From NCBI GenBank assembly GCA_002914805.1, contig JXTB01000077.1:250140-314139 (forward strand): a stretch of 64,000 bases of DNA, read 5' to 3'. Below, in pieces: positions 12,908 through 24,600 of this stretch (positions are counted from its first letter, which is position 1; the number at the start of each line of letters is the position of its first letter). Origin of the DNA: Parasponia andersonii. Lineage: Eukaryota; Streptophyta; Magnoliopsida; Rosales; Cannabaceae. A program made the translations under genes and the position numbers. The notes beneath the pieces are model-generated. The model made no database searches and was not told the origin of the DNA. It saw only the letters and a program-made list of their open reading frames with translations.

Positions 12908-14560
12908 TACGTGATGTACGACACTCAAGAAATTACAAAACTAGATTCAAAGTCCAGAAAGTGTATATTCTTGGGATATGCTGATGGAGTCAAGGGATAT
13001 CGCCTATGAGATCCCACTGCCTATAAGGTTGTCATCAGTAGAGATGTGATATTCGTAGAAAATAAACTATAAGAGAAGAGAGATGATAGTAATCCAGAAA
13101 CTACTATAATTCAAGTAAAAAAATGTTAAAGATTCAGATTCTTTTAAAGTAGTACTAGAGCACGAAGTAAAGTAACTAGTCGAGGAAGAAGCTTCTAAAT
13201 TCCATCGGTCAACTCGTGAGAAAAGACCATTGGCATGACACTCAAATTATGTTACTGAGAGTGACATTGTATACTACCTTCTAACAGAAGATGGAAAACT
13301 AATAACTTTTTATGAGGCTACAAAAGCCTGGATGTATTCCAGTAGATGACAGCAATACAAGAAGAGATTGAAGCTTTTCATCAAAACAAGACATGAGATC
13401 TTGTTTCGTTACCATAAGAAAGGAAGGCCATTGGCAACAAATGGGTCTATAAGATCAAGCATGATAGTAGTGATCAAATGGATCAGTATAGTGTGAGAGT
13501 AGTGGTAAAAAGAGATACTCAGAAAGAATGTATTGATTTCAACGAAATATTTTCACCTATGGTTCAACTCACAATAGTCAGAGTAGTTCTGATTATGTTT
13601 GACCTACATCTAGAGTAGCTAGATATGAAAACTGTCTTTTTTTTATGGAGAACTTGGAGAAGAGATTTACATACTCTAACCAGAGGGTTTTGCTGAAAAC
13701 AAGCAAAAAGAATTTGATTTGTAGGTTGAACAATTCTCTATACAGTCTCAAATATATGTCAAGATATTGGAATAAGAGGTTTGATTCCTTCATCATAAGC
13801 CTTGGATACAATAGGCTCAGTATAGACTACCGCATATACTTCAGAAGGTTTGATAAAGATAATGATTTCATTATCTTATTGTTGTACATAAACAATATGT
13901 TGGTAGCTAGTCCTAACAAAGATATAATCTAAGAATTAAGGCACAGTTGGTTAGGGAATTCAATATAAAGGACTTAGAACTAACAAACAAAATTCTAGGG
14001 ATGTAAATTCACTGAGAGAGAAGTAACAGAAAAATTTGGCTTTCTCAGAAGAATTATTTAAAGAAAATCTTGTAACGCTTTAATATGCAAAATTATAAGC
14101 CAATTTCTATTCCACTTCCTGTTAACTTCAAGTTATCCTCCAAGATGTTCTAGCAATAAAACATAGAGAATAGAGAGGTCTCGAGTACCATATACATCAG
14201 CGATGGGAGACCTAATGTTCGCTATGATATGTACAAAACTAGATATTACACAAATAGTGAGAGCAGTTAGTTGATATATGATGAATCTTAGAGGAGAATA
14301 TTGGAATATTGTGAAGAGGATTCTAAGGTATATCAAAGGAACCTCAGATGTCGCATTATTATGTTGACTCAAATTTTGTGGGTAACCTTGACAAAAGAAA
14401 ATCTATTATATGCTATGTGTTCATTCTTATAGAAGGAGCTGTAAGCTATGTTTCGAAATTACAAACTGTTGTGGATTTGTCTACAATAAAAGCAGAATAC
14501 ATGGCAATTACACAAGCTTGTAGATAAGTTATTTGGGTTTAAAGGCTATTGGAAGAGCTC
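12908..14560 (+). pseudogene. copia integrase tail, reverse transcriptase and RNase H remnant
   Basis: In order: LGYADGVKGYR and VISRDVIFVENK (integrase C-terminal region), KWVYKIKHDS and FNEIFSPMVQ (reverse transcriptase start), then frames corresponding to the catalytic palm (the YINNMLVAS-like stretch near 13887-13913 occupies the place of the usual YVDDML motif), and near 14490 residues resembling TKAEYMA of RNase H. Many stops and shifts; not functional. The usual Asp pair of the catalytic motif reads as Asn-Asn here. Confidence 0.8.
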
Positions 14561-14899
14561 AGGCACAGATAAGAGAAAATTTCTCTATTTTCTGATAGTC
14601 AGAGTGCTTTACAAATCGCAAAGAATCCAACTTTTTATTCTAAGACAAAGTACATATATATTCAGTATCACTTTGAGAAGTAATATAAGATAGAAGTATC
14701 GATATGAAGAAGATTCATACCAAAAAGAACTTAGTAAATACTTTAACTTAGCCAATCAATACTGACAAGTTCCAATATTATAGATCCTTATAGGACATAG
14801 CAGATACGTAAAGAGTATGAAGAATTAACAAATAAATAAAAGAGAGCTTCATCAAATGTGAAGACAAGATCAATATCAAGTCTTCAAGTAGAATAAAGT

Positions 14900-15398
14900 T
14901 GAAAAGTCAAAAAGGCAGATACCATTTTGGTGCTATCTATTTTGAATCAACTTTTTCAGTACTAAGGTTGGTGCTGTCCCATTATATTGACTAAAAGAAG
15001 AAAAAAAAAAGAAAAAGAAAGAAGAGAAGAATAGAGTGGAGGGTTCACCTATAAATATCTCTCTCCTCCTTCTTATTCCTTGCCCAATTCTAAATATTTC
15101 TTCTCCATTTAAGAGAGAGTTTAAGTATAGGAATTCTCTTAAGTGTTCTACTTATTTTCTCTTATTTCAAGAGAGAGAGAGAGAGAGGTTTATTTGTACT
15201 CTCTTTATATTTAGAGAAAAGTGAGTTGTAATCTCATTTTCATAATGAAATTCTTCATAACCTTGTCCGCGAACGTAATCTAAATTAGGTGAACCATGTT
15301 AAATTTTATATATATCTTATCTTTTCATTTTTTCCAAAGTTTTTTTCACTCGTATGTTAGCTGTGTACTGTCATTTTCGCAAAGTCAATCTTCTAACA
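14900..15398 (+). repeat. 3' LTR of the copia element
   Basis: It begins TGAAAAGTC after a degenerate CAAGTGGGAGATTG-type polypurine tract and ends TTCTAACA at 15398. It contains a (GA)n tract at about 15171-15187 and the transcription-end-like segment before GTGAACCATGTTAAATTT. The length, about 500 bp, is typical for plant copia. Confidence 0.65.
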
Positions 15399-16690
15399 AA
15401 TACTACCAAACATTTTTAGTATTGGGTTTACGTACAGACATTAGTAGCAGTGGAAGAGTAGTATTATTATTATGAAATTATACAATGCCTGTAGATTTCT
15501 ATTTGTGGGGCCTACTACATGAGAACGGTTGGTAAGCTTAAACGCCAAATAAAACCTGACCAAGATTTAGACACATGTCCTTAATCAAACAGAGGTTTGG
15601 TTTTTGGTTCACTCATAGAAAAACCCATTATTGGCATAAGTTTTTATACTATATGTCCTTTAAGAAAAGAGAAATTTTATTAAATATGCTCCAAACGAGA
15701 GCTATTTACAAGCATATGACCCTTTCATTAATTGTTCAAAAAATATGACTCTTTGACCAAAATATCTCTAAAAGCATAGTTTTAATTATTTGGTTTTGAA
15801 AAAAAAAAAAAAAAGAAAAGAACACTCGACTGAGACTACAATCACACCTCCCTCTCTTTTGGAATTAAATTTGAACGATAATTGTGCCTTCAACATTAAA
15901 GGAAGTATTCGATCCTTTCTCAAAACTTTCTCGCTCTCATCTCTCTCGTGTACGATGAAGAAATTTCTATGTTTAAGTATTGTCGGCATAATTTAAAATA
16001 GTTTGTATTTGAGTTTTGAGATATTCTGTAATGGATTTTGCATTAAAAATTGATTTTTGGATCAATTTCTAAGAATTTTTTGAAAATTCTAGTTACTCTG
16101 GTAAATATAAAAAATTTTGATGTATTTCGATGTTAATTAGATGAATTTCAATGTAATTTCGATGAAATGTGTTTTTATATTAGAATCTGAAGAAATTCGA
16201 TAAATTTCGATGTATTTCGATGATAATTCGATACCATTTTGATGAAGTGTATTTTTATAATAGAATATGATGAATTTAGATGATAATTTGATACAATTTT
16301 GATATCATTTAAATAATTATACTCAATTTTTCAGATTTCATTATAGATATATTTCATTAAAATAAAATCAAATTTCATCGAAAAATTTCCATATTCGTCG
16401 AACTAATTAATCTAAATTTTTAGAAATTTATAAAAATTGATTTAAATTTTATTTTTAGTACAGAATCTACAAAAAATTATTTTAAAATTTAAATACTAAT
16501 TATTTTAAATTATCCAAACTTTGATTGTTAAGATCGAAAAGAAATATAAAAGAATAGAAGAGAAGAATAAAGAAAAAAAAAATAGTCTAAATTTCCAGAG
16601 CAGGGAAGTCCTTCCACGGGTCTAATCATACTTTATTTAAGTTCTATTAGTACAGCCTTATGTAAATAGGTAAACCTGGGTTTCCCTCCG
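15399..16690. other. Intergenic AT-rich DNA with imperfect TTTCGATG repeats
   Basis: No gene is seen. From about 16115 to 16310 short words such as TTTCGATGTATTTCGATG and GTGTTTTTATA recur with spacing near 90 bases, an imperfect tandem array. The segment before about 16690 should contain the distal promoter of the FRIGIDA-like gene. Confidence 0.55.
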
Positions 16691-17707
16691 CAGGAGGAGT
16701 ATTTCACTTTCATTCATTCACAGTCAAGTTTATGTGAATCTCAACGGCTTCCCTTTCCTTTCGACCTAACCCTCCATATTTGTAGGGTTTCTTTCCCCTT
16801 ATCTCCATTTATTTTTGGTGGTACGCACACTCCTCTATCTTTTATCTCCATTTTTTTTTTTTTACTATGCTTGATTTAATTTATGTTTTTTTTTTAAATT
16901 TTTTTGTGTTTGTTTCTGGGTTTGCTCATAAGGGTAAGAGCCTATTCTTGAACTTGTTTGAATGCAGCTCCTGAAATTAGGACTATTTTACTGGGTTTGG
17001 GGGAAATTTTCGGTTTTTGAAGTTTTATACTCGTATTGCTGTGAATGCATGTGGTGAGAGGAAAAAGTGTGGTTTGAAAGGTAGCAATTGAAATCGATAT
17101 GGGGTGAAGGATTCAAATTCAGATTGTTGGTTCTCTTATTATTATTTTATTATCAATTTCTGAATGTAATGAAGCCCCAATTTTATATATTTTTTTAATT
17201 TATTAAATGATTTTGTTAGTGAAGCCTCTAGTCATCTTAGTGCTATTTGGGTATGCAGAGACTCTATACAGTCAAGTTGAACAACTATAGAATGGGAGAA
17301 AGGAGAAAAGAAAGCACAAATTCAGTGACATAGTTCTTTTTCTTTGTTGGGCTTAGGGTTTATGATTATCCATATTGTTGATATGGTGAAGGTTTGTATT
17401 TGGTTCTGAGTCATTTGGAATTTTAGGGCATAATTTTCGTTTAATTCCGTCAAAATTTGCATAGCTTATCGAACAATCTAGAGCTACTGAATTTCTAAAT
17501 TTTGAAGTTATTCTGGGGCTTTTGTGCCATTGGAGTAATGTTATGAGTATTCAAGATTCCTTTGGTTAATATGCCTTGCTTGTGTGATGTCATAACAAGA
17601 GTAACAACTACAAATTTCTTGCTGTTTCTCTTTGGTTTTTTCCTTACCTTTCCTAGTTTGGCTTGTGCAGAACTGACCCTCAAAGAGTCTGTATCGTTGC
17701 CGTTACA
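16691..17707 (+). other. Probable 5' UTR and 5' UTR intron of the FRIGIDA-like gene
   Basis: A pyrimidine-rich leader-like segment (about 16690-16800) is followed by a T-rich stretch and ends at the acceptor GCTTGTGCAG (17661-17670). The next exon would start at 17671, 37 bases before the start codon. The transcription start and the donor are inferred; a GGTGGTACG near 16815 is one candidate donor. Confidence 0.5.
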
Positions 17708-19698
17708 ATGGTCGAGACAGAGCAAGTTGTGGCTGGTTTATCCTCTCTGATAGAACAGCTTGGAAAGGCAGTGCATGAGCTTGAAGCCCACAAGAATGCC
17801 TCTGAGGACAGAGTTCAGTGGATGGAAATCAAGGAGCACTTTTGCAACCTCGAGACAACTTTGAGGATGAAACTTTTGGAGTTTGAATCTAAAGAGAAGG
17901 AATTTATGGAGAAAGAAGCTGAAACCCAGAAACTTCTTGTAGACAGAGAGGCAGCTGTCACTGCTAAAGAGCAAGATCTGTTGGATCGAGTGCAGGAGCT
18001 GAAAGACGCTGCTGTTGCTGTCATTGCAGAAGCACGAGCAAATCACCAGTCTACGATTTCAGAGTCAATCGACAATGGAGATAACAGAAATAGCAAGGTA
18101 AGCAGCTCTCTTGGCGATAAAATTTCTCTGGACGATTTACCTCATAAAACAGGTGAAAATGCTGAAGGCATGGCTGTTGATTTTAAGCCACGTCCAGAGC
18201 TTTTACAATTTTGTGAGCAGATGGATGCAAAAGGGCTACTGAATTATACCATGGAGAATCTTAAAAAAATTAATGTTGTTCGTGAGGAACTTTCTATTGC
18301 ACTTGAAACTGCAAGTGAACCAGTCTGTTTGGTGCTGGGTTCACTGGAGGGTTTTTACCCTCCTGATGAAACTAACAAACCGGGGGATGAGAGTCTTGCT
18401 GCCCTTCAGGGCATGCGAAAATCTTGTGTTATGTTTATAGAAGCCTTGGCTGCCTTGTTGGCAAGGGCTGACCCAGGTGCTGATCACCTTTTGTACCCTG
18501 AGACCAAGCAGCAAGCCAAAACAATTGCTGATGAGTGGAAGCCTAAGTTGGCTTGTGCGGGCACTGATCCTGCCAATGGAATATCATTGGAAGCAGAGGC
18601 ATTCTTGAAGCTCCTCGCTACTTTTAGGATTGCTTCTGAATTTGATGATGAAGAACTCTGCAAGCTTGTTCTTGCAGTTGCTCAACACAGGCAGGCACCT
18701 GAGCTCTGCCATTCTCTTGGGTTAAGACACAAAGTGCCAGGTTGGTGCTCTTTTAATTAACTGACCTGAGGGCGCATGGAGGCTGGTCGACTTTAGGCTT
18801 TGGTAGCATATTGCATTATTGAGAAGTAGAGACTAATGCAAGATTAGTTGCTCCTTTGGGGATAGTTTTTTTCCTTGTTAAGATGCTTTAGTTTTTTGGG
18901 AAGCTAATTGTGCTGAAGCTCAAACTCTTGTGCAGGGCTTATTGAATTGTTGATCGACAGCGGGAAAAAAATTGATGCTGTACATTTTATTCAGGCATTC
19001 CAACTTACTGAAAGTTTCCCTCCTGTGCCACTCCTGAAGACGTACTTGAAAGATTTGAGGAGAAATTCACAAGGGAAGGGTGAGAACACAGTTGACGCCA
19101 GTGGCAGTCAGGTACATTTTGGTTTGTCGGGATAACAGAATTTATTTATAGGATTTTATACTGATGAAATCTTTTCCAAGTGCAGGATGATGTTAATGCA
19201 CAAGAACTTGCTGCATTGAAGGCTGTAATCAGGTGCGTTGAAGATTATAAACTTGAAGCTGACTACCCACTTGATCCACTTCAGAAAAGGGTTGCCCAAC
19301 TGGAGAGATCCCAAGCTGATAAGAGAAAGAAGGGTGGAGAGTACGGTAAATTCCAGCAGACAAAGAAACAAAAGGCCAATGGAAGATTTCGAGGATGTCA
19401 ACGGGGGCCTGGTTTTGCTCCTACCTCAGTTCCAACCACTGGTAGGCAGGGACCTCCTTTTTACAGTGAGAGGGCAATGCATGTGGGACTTCCAGAAAGA
19501 TATCTTCATGCTGATCCGCACACCTATGATTATCGAGTCCCTAGCCAGGCTGCTTATGCTCAGCAAGCTAATGATCAAAGATTATACTACTATCCCCAGG
19601 ATGGCAGGGTTACACCAACCTCATATAATACTGCTCCACCACATTATGGCAGTTATGCAGGCAGTGGATTGCAGCCTTCGAACCAGCCGTACCTGTAA
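17708..19698 (+). CDS. FRIGIDA-like protein, FRL3-type (3 coding exons, 573 aa)
   Basis: Coding exons 17708-18740, 18936-19111 and 19186-19698 join in frame. The N-terminal ~110 residues are charged and heptad-like (coiled coil). The central FRIGIDA domain (about residues 160-440) includes LLQFCEQMDAKGLLNYTMEN, EAFLKLLATFRIASEFDDEE and, in exon 2, DAVHFIQAFQLTESFPPVPL, which are family hallmarks. A Lys/Arg-rich stretch follows (DKRKKGG...KKQK), a likely nuclear signal. The tail is rich in Tyr, Pro, Gln and Ser. Known role of the family: nuclear scaffold proteins; FRI, FRL1 and FRL2 activate FLC and delay flowering in Arabidopsis, while the roles of other FRLs are less defined. The start at 17708 (MVETEQV) was chosen because the longer frame crosses the 5' UTR splice acceptor. 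Subgroup assignment rests on length and layout only. Confidence 0.94.
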
Positions 19699-21530
19699 GC
19701 TTTGTACGTTAGTATTTTTAAGAGTCAATCTCGCTTCGATGTGGGGCAAAATCAGTGAGTATACTTTTGTGATGCTAACTTGTCTCGTTTTTCTTTCCCC
19801 ATTGGATCCTTTTTAACATATAAGAGATTTCTATTTGGAAATGCCTATGGTATTAAGGTTAGAATTGTGTTGTTTTGCATCCATATTAGATGGTCGATTT
19901 GTAAAAATTTGACTCTGTTGTAAGAGGGAAAATTTTATTTTATTTTTTCTTTGAAGTGGAGACTGCATAGAATGGCAATACGTACCAGTAAAGTTGATGG
20001 AGAAAAACAGTCCAAAGTTATCAGTTTTTTCTATTTTCCTTTTAATTATTTAGAATGGGCAATTACATGGAAGTATGGAGGATTTGTTTTTTTTGTTTTT
20101 TTTTTAATTTCTATTTATGTTTGTTGTGAAATGGAAAAACGTGGGGAAGTGCAGCTTTTATGACTCTGTCTTTGTGATTTTATTTATGGGATAATTCCAA
20201 ACTAGAAGACACAAGCAAAAAGAAGTGAATTTATACGCTCTTGCTTTGTCAGCAGACTCGGCATTACAGCGCACGGCACGAAAAAACGACTATCTGCGTT
20301 TGAAAACGACATCGGGTTATCCCATTCCTTGCCGTGAGTTTTATTTATTTATTTGGCACATTTGGTCCCTTGACTGTCTAGGTTGTTAAGATTTGGTCCT
20401 TATAGTTTCAATTTTTGCAATTGAATTCATTGACTTACAAATTTGTTGCAATTACGTCTAATTATAAACACCCGTTAAATTATGATGGAAAAGAGCATTA
20501 TTATTGAAAAGAACATGTTTGAATTAAATAAAATATCTTTTATTTTAAGATACAAAAAATCAAATGAAAAAAATAAATGTTAAAATGATTAAGAAAAACC
20601 TAAGAACAAGAGCAAGACCCTAAATCCCCAAAACAATCAATCATTTAAACCTACTTGTTCTCCCAAATATGGTAAGCAACGAACCCCACCAAAGAGAAGG
20701 GAAAGAAGCAATTGAGTACACGACACCGTCTCTAGACGCGCTATAAGTTATGTAGTGATGAAGGTTCCCAAGCAGCCGCCACCAAGGCCCTTAGAGATTT
20801 GGGCTTGGTTGCCCAAGTCCAAATCACCTGTCATGCTTCTGTACAACCTCCGGCACCGACTACCCGCTCAACCAATCACATGCCCAAATTCCTCTTCTTG
20901 ATATAACTTTCTTCCCAAAAAAAAAAAAAGAAAAATCATTCTATTGATGAGATTTTACAGTAGCCATGCAAAATCATTTTGTATATAAAGAGATTATTTG
21001 AGTTCAATGGCAATCAAATAGGTTAATGGTATGAATTTGAATCACATGTGCATCTACTAGGAGTTTTGTTTTTGTTTTTTTGTTTTCTTTGAGTATTTTA
21101 GTTTTACTTTGTTTTAAACTTTCTAGATTTGTTTTTAAAACTATTTCTATTATCAACTTAGAACCAACTACAAATTTGGACTTAATTACTATAAATTGGT
21201 AAGTCAAGAGACTTAATTTTCAAAATTAAAATTCAATGTGTTTGAGATTTTGACGGTATGTTACTTCTTATAACCATTCTTATTCGGTTGAATTTGAATA
21301 GAGGTTCAAATTCTTAACTTCTCACCCCCCTGCGTAAAATAAAAAAAGGTTCAAGGTAGAACAACTTATCCCTTCCAACTTTAGGAATAAGTCATTACCC
21401 ATTATTATAAGTGATATGAAATATTCATAGACAAAATTTTTTAAATAGACTATACAAATATTTGACCACAAAAAATTATGAGATTTTAATGCAAATAAAT
21501 ATTTTTATAAAAGGTAAAATAACAAATGAA
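19699..21530. other. 3' flank and intergenic region, possible transposon remnant 20360-21260
   Basis: The first ~500 bases should hold the FRL 3' UTR. At about 20363-20460 the sequence has TTTGGTCC...GACTTAC words, and near 21199-21215 GTAAGTCAAGAGACTTAA appears as an inverted counterpart, suggesting a decayed terminal-inverted-repeat element about 0.9 kb long. A less AT-rich island (20690-20890) inside has no coding frame I can recognise. A pyrimidine-rich leader (about 21535-21600) just before the protease gene looks like its 5' UTR. Confidence 0.45.
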
Positions 21531-21681
21531 CGACTTCGCTTCCTCTCTCTCCCTCCTTCCCTGTCTCTTTCGCAAGCTTCTTCCTTAGAGTTGAAGAGAG
21601 TTCACCGCATTAAGCTCCGCAATTCTCTTGGTTCTCGATCTGAGTTACTTCCAACTCGGTCCGATTCGACCCAGTGACTCA

Positions 21682-24600
21682 ATGGCGGGGTCTCCGAGTC
21701 AGCCCACCTCCACCACAGCCTTCCTAATCCTATCCTTCCTTCTTCGACTCGCTCGCGTCTCCGCCACACCCACCACTCCAATCCTCCTCCGCCCACCTCA
21801 CGCGCAGTCACGCCCCGCCTTTCTTTTTCCTCTCCATCACTCTTCTTCCGATTCTCCCCAGAACGCGTCGCCTTCTTCCTCCATTCCACATCGCCACCTC
21901 CAGAGATCCGATGCGCAGAAACTCCCCAATGCTCGCATGAGGCTCTACGACGACCTCCTCCTTAATGGGTACTCTTTTTTATTTTTTATTTTTTTTTTAA
22001 TTTTTAATTTTTAAAATTCGTTTCATTTGGTAGAAATATAACTTAGAAAATGGATAAACAAATTTAATATTGAAATGGGTTTTGAACTTTTGTTATTGTT
22101 ATGGTGATTTTGGTTTTGAAGGTACTATACAACGCGGCTATTGATCGGAACGCCGCCTCAAAAATTTGCTCTTATTGTGGATACTGGAAGCTCTGTTACG
22201 TACGTGCCATGTTCAACTTGTGATCAGTGTGGAAGACACCAGGTGAATTTTCAAGTTTCAGGTCTTCTTCTTCAAACCCATTTTTGTTTTCGTATTCTTT
22301 TTAATAATTAATTTGCTTTTAACAGGACCCCAGGTTCGATCCAGAGCTTTCGACCACGTATCAACCTGTGAAATGCAATATCGACTGTACTTGTGACAAT
22401 GATCAGGTACAATGTGTTTACGAGAGGCAATACGCAGAGATGAGTACAAGTAGTGGCGTTCTTGGCGAGGATTTATTGTCTTTCGGGAATCAGAGTGAGT
22501 TTGCTCCGCAACGAGCTGTTTTCGGGTGCGAAAATATGGAAACCGGCGACATTTACAGTCAGCGTGCGGATGGTATAATGGGTTTAGGCCGAGGTGATCT
22601 TAGTGTTGTGGACCAACTTGTAGAGAAAGGTGTAATTAGTGATTCATTCTCATTATGTTATGGTGGAATGGATATTGGTGGAGGTGCCATGGTTCTTGGT
22701 GGTATTTCTCCACCTTCAGACATGGTTTTTGCTGACTCGGACGCTGTACGAAGGTGTGTGTTTATGAACAGTTTTCTTGGTCTAGATACAAAATTGCCAC
22801 TCTGCAAATTTTTTTTTTCCCTAATGTATACCATTGATACATCTCACGCATTTACTCTAGTTTCGGGATGGCAACAGTCCATATTACAACATAGATTTGA
22901 AGGAGATTCATGTTGCGGGGAAGCTATTGTCTTTAAACCCTGTGGTGTTTGATGGCAAACATGGGACTGTCCTGGATAGTGGTACCACATATGCTTATCT
23001 ACCAGAAGCTGCATTTGTAGCATTTAAAGATGCTGTAAGTTTCTTGTTTTTCGGAGTAGTTTTCTTTTCTAAGTTGTCTTTGGAATAACTATTGCTTATG
23101 ATACAAGTTACGCTTATGGAAACATATGTTTGCTTCCCTCGATTCTGTTTATCCTACTTAAATGGCAGAATGACGTTTATGATCTAAATACCTTTGTGGG
23201 TGTTGTTGCGAGTTTTTGATTAATAGAGGCAGCATTTATGTCTAACTCTTCTGGATTAAAACCACTGTGTTTAGACCAACTAGAGAATAGCTTTGTCTTA
23301 GAAGTAGTAATTAGATGTTATGATTGAGAGCTTATCAAGTCAAGAATCAGACTTTCTCATCTTACAGTTTTTCTTTTCCTCCCACTGGTTGCTTGTGTGC
23401 AGATTATGAAAGAACTTCAATCTCTCAGGCAGATCCGTGGCCCTGACCCAAATTATAATGATATATGCTTTTCTGGTGCTGAAAGGTATCACAAGCATAA
23501 AATAGGACTTCTATTAATTGTACAAGTAGTTCTTTTACTTTATGGTGTAATTAACTGTGTTAACCAACTGCTGTTCTAGCAATGTCTCCCAACTATCAAA
23601 AACATTTCCTTCAGTCGATATGGTGTTTGGGAATGGACAAAAACTGTCACTATCTCCTGAAAATTACTTGTTTCGGGTAATTGATTCTTGTATCATTATT
23701 ACTTACTGCAACTAGGCTTAAAAAAAGAAAATTTCTGAACACAACTATATGCAAATTTATATGTGGTACTCTAGTCTTAATCAGATTTAATAGCAACTCT
23801 GGTATGTTATCACTGCTCATTCAAAATCCTAAGTTCTTTTCTTATTTGTTGTCTCATTTTGATGGTTTTTTTGTTATATAGCATTCAAAGGTGCGCGGTG
23901 CATATTGCCTGGGCATCTTTCCAAATGGAAGGGATCCAACCACTCTTATAGGAGGTACATTCTTCTTTGCAAAGATATCTTCTCAGTTTTCTCTAGAACC
24001 CTAGTTTTTTAAAAAGGAAATTTCTGTTTTTCACTTCTGTGAAGGGAATTTTTTGTGCCATTTCAGGAATTTTCAATGAACCTTTTCTTCGTTTTTGGAT
24101 AATTTTCTATAAATACCAAAGTCCTGGCATTTATTTTTAGCAATACTATGGGTTTTGCTTCCTTATTTGAGTTATCTGTTTATAATAGGAATTGTTGTCC
24201 GCAATACTCTTGTGATGTATGACCGTGAGCGTTCGAAGATTGGTTTCTGGAAAACTAATTGTTCCGAGTTATTGGAGAAGCTTCAGATGCTTGATTCTCC
24301 TCCAGCAATGGCGTCAGCTCCTTCTGAGAAGAATTTGAGTACAGAATTGTCACCTACACTGGCACCCAATGAAGCACCCATTTATGTACTTCCAGGTTTG
24401 TCAGCTGCAAGCTTCTCGATGAAGAATAGGACTGGAATATTAGGATTTGTATTAGTATTATTAATTAGGATATTTTAGGTTATTATTAGGTTTTATCTTG
24501 TTTGAGTTTTAGTTTTTACAAAATGTTTATTAGTTCCTGAGTTGAATTAGGATTGTTATTTGCCTATCTATTTGTGATCGTTATTTGGAAGACTTGATTT

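Larger units (their letters stand above)
9113..15398 (+). mobile_element. Degenerate Ty1/copia retrotransposon, 5' LTR missing
   Basis: Read in the + direction the order is gag (about 9113-9690), integrase (about 10600-11080 and 12908-13080), reverse transcriptase (about 13380-13930), RNase H (KAEYMAITQAC-like, near 14490) and a 3' LTR (about 14900-15398). This PR-IN-RT-RH order is the copia order. All frames are broken by stops and shifts. A degenerate polypurine tract precedes the LTR at about 14885. No matching 5' LTR is visible upstream of 9113, so the element is 5'-truncated. The integrase region is split by a nested insertion of about 1.8 kb. Confidence 0.88.

Noticed and set aside
17663-17707. 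Upstream in-frame extension of the FRL protein (MCRTDPQ...)
   Set aside because: It crosses the splice acceptor at 17670, so the first codons are intronic; start placed at 17708.
20690-20890. GC-richer island between the FRL and protease genes, considered as a captured gene fragment
   Set aside because: No frame on either strand gave a recognisable protein; left as unexplained sequence in a possible transposon.
21628-21681. N-terminal extension of the protease frame
   Set aside because: The extension has no ATG (it begins at TTG) and precedes a good signal peptide that starts at 21682.
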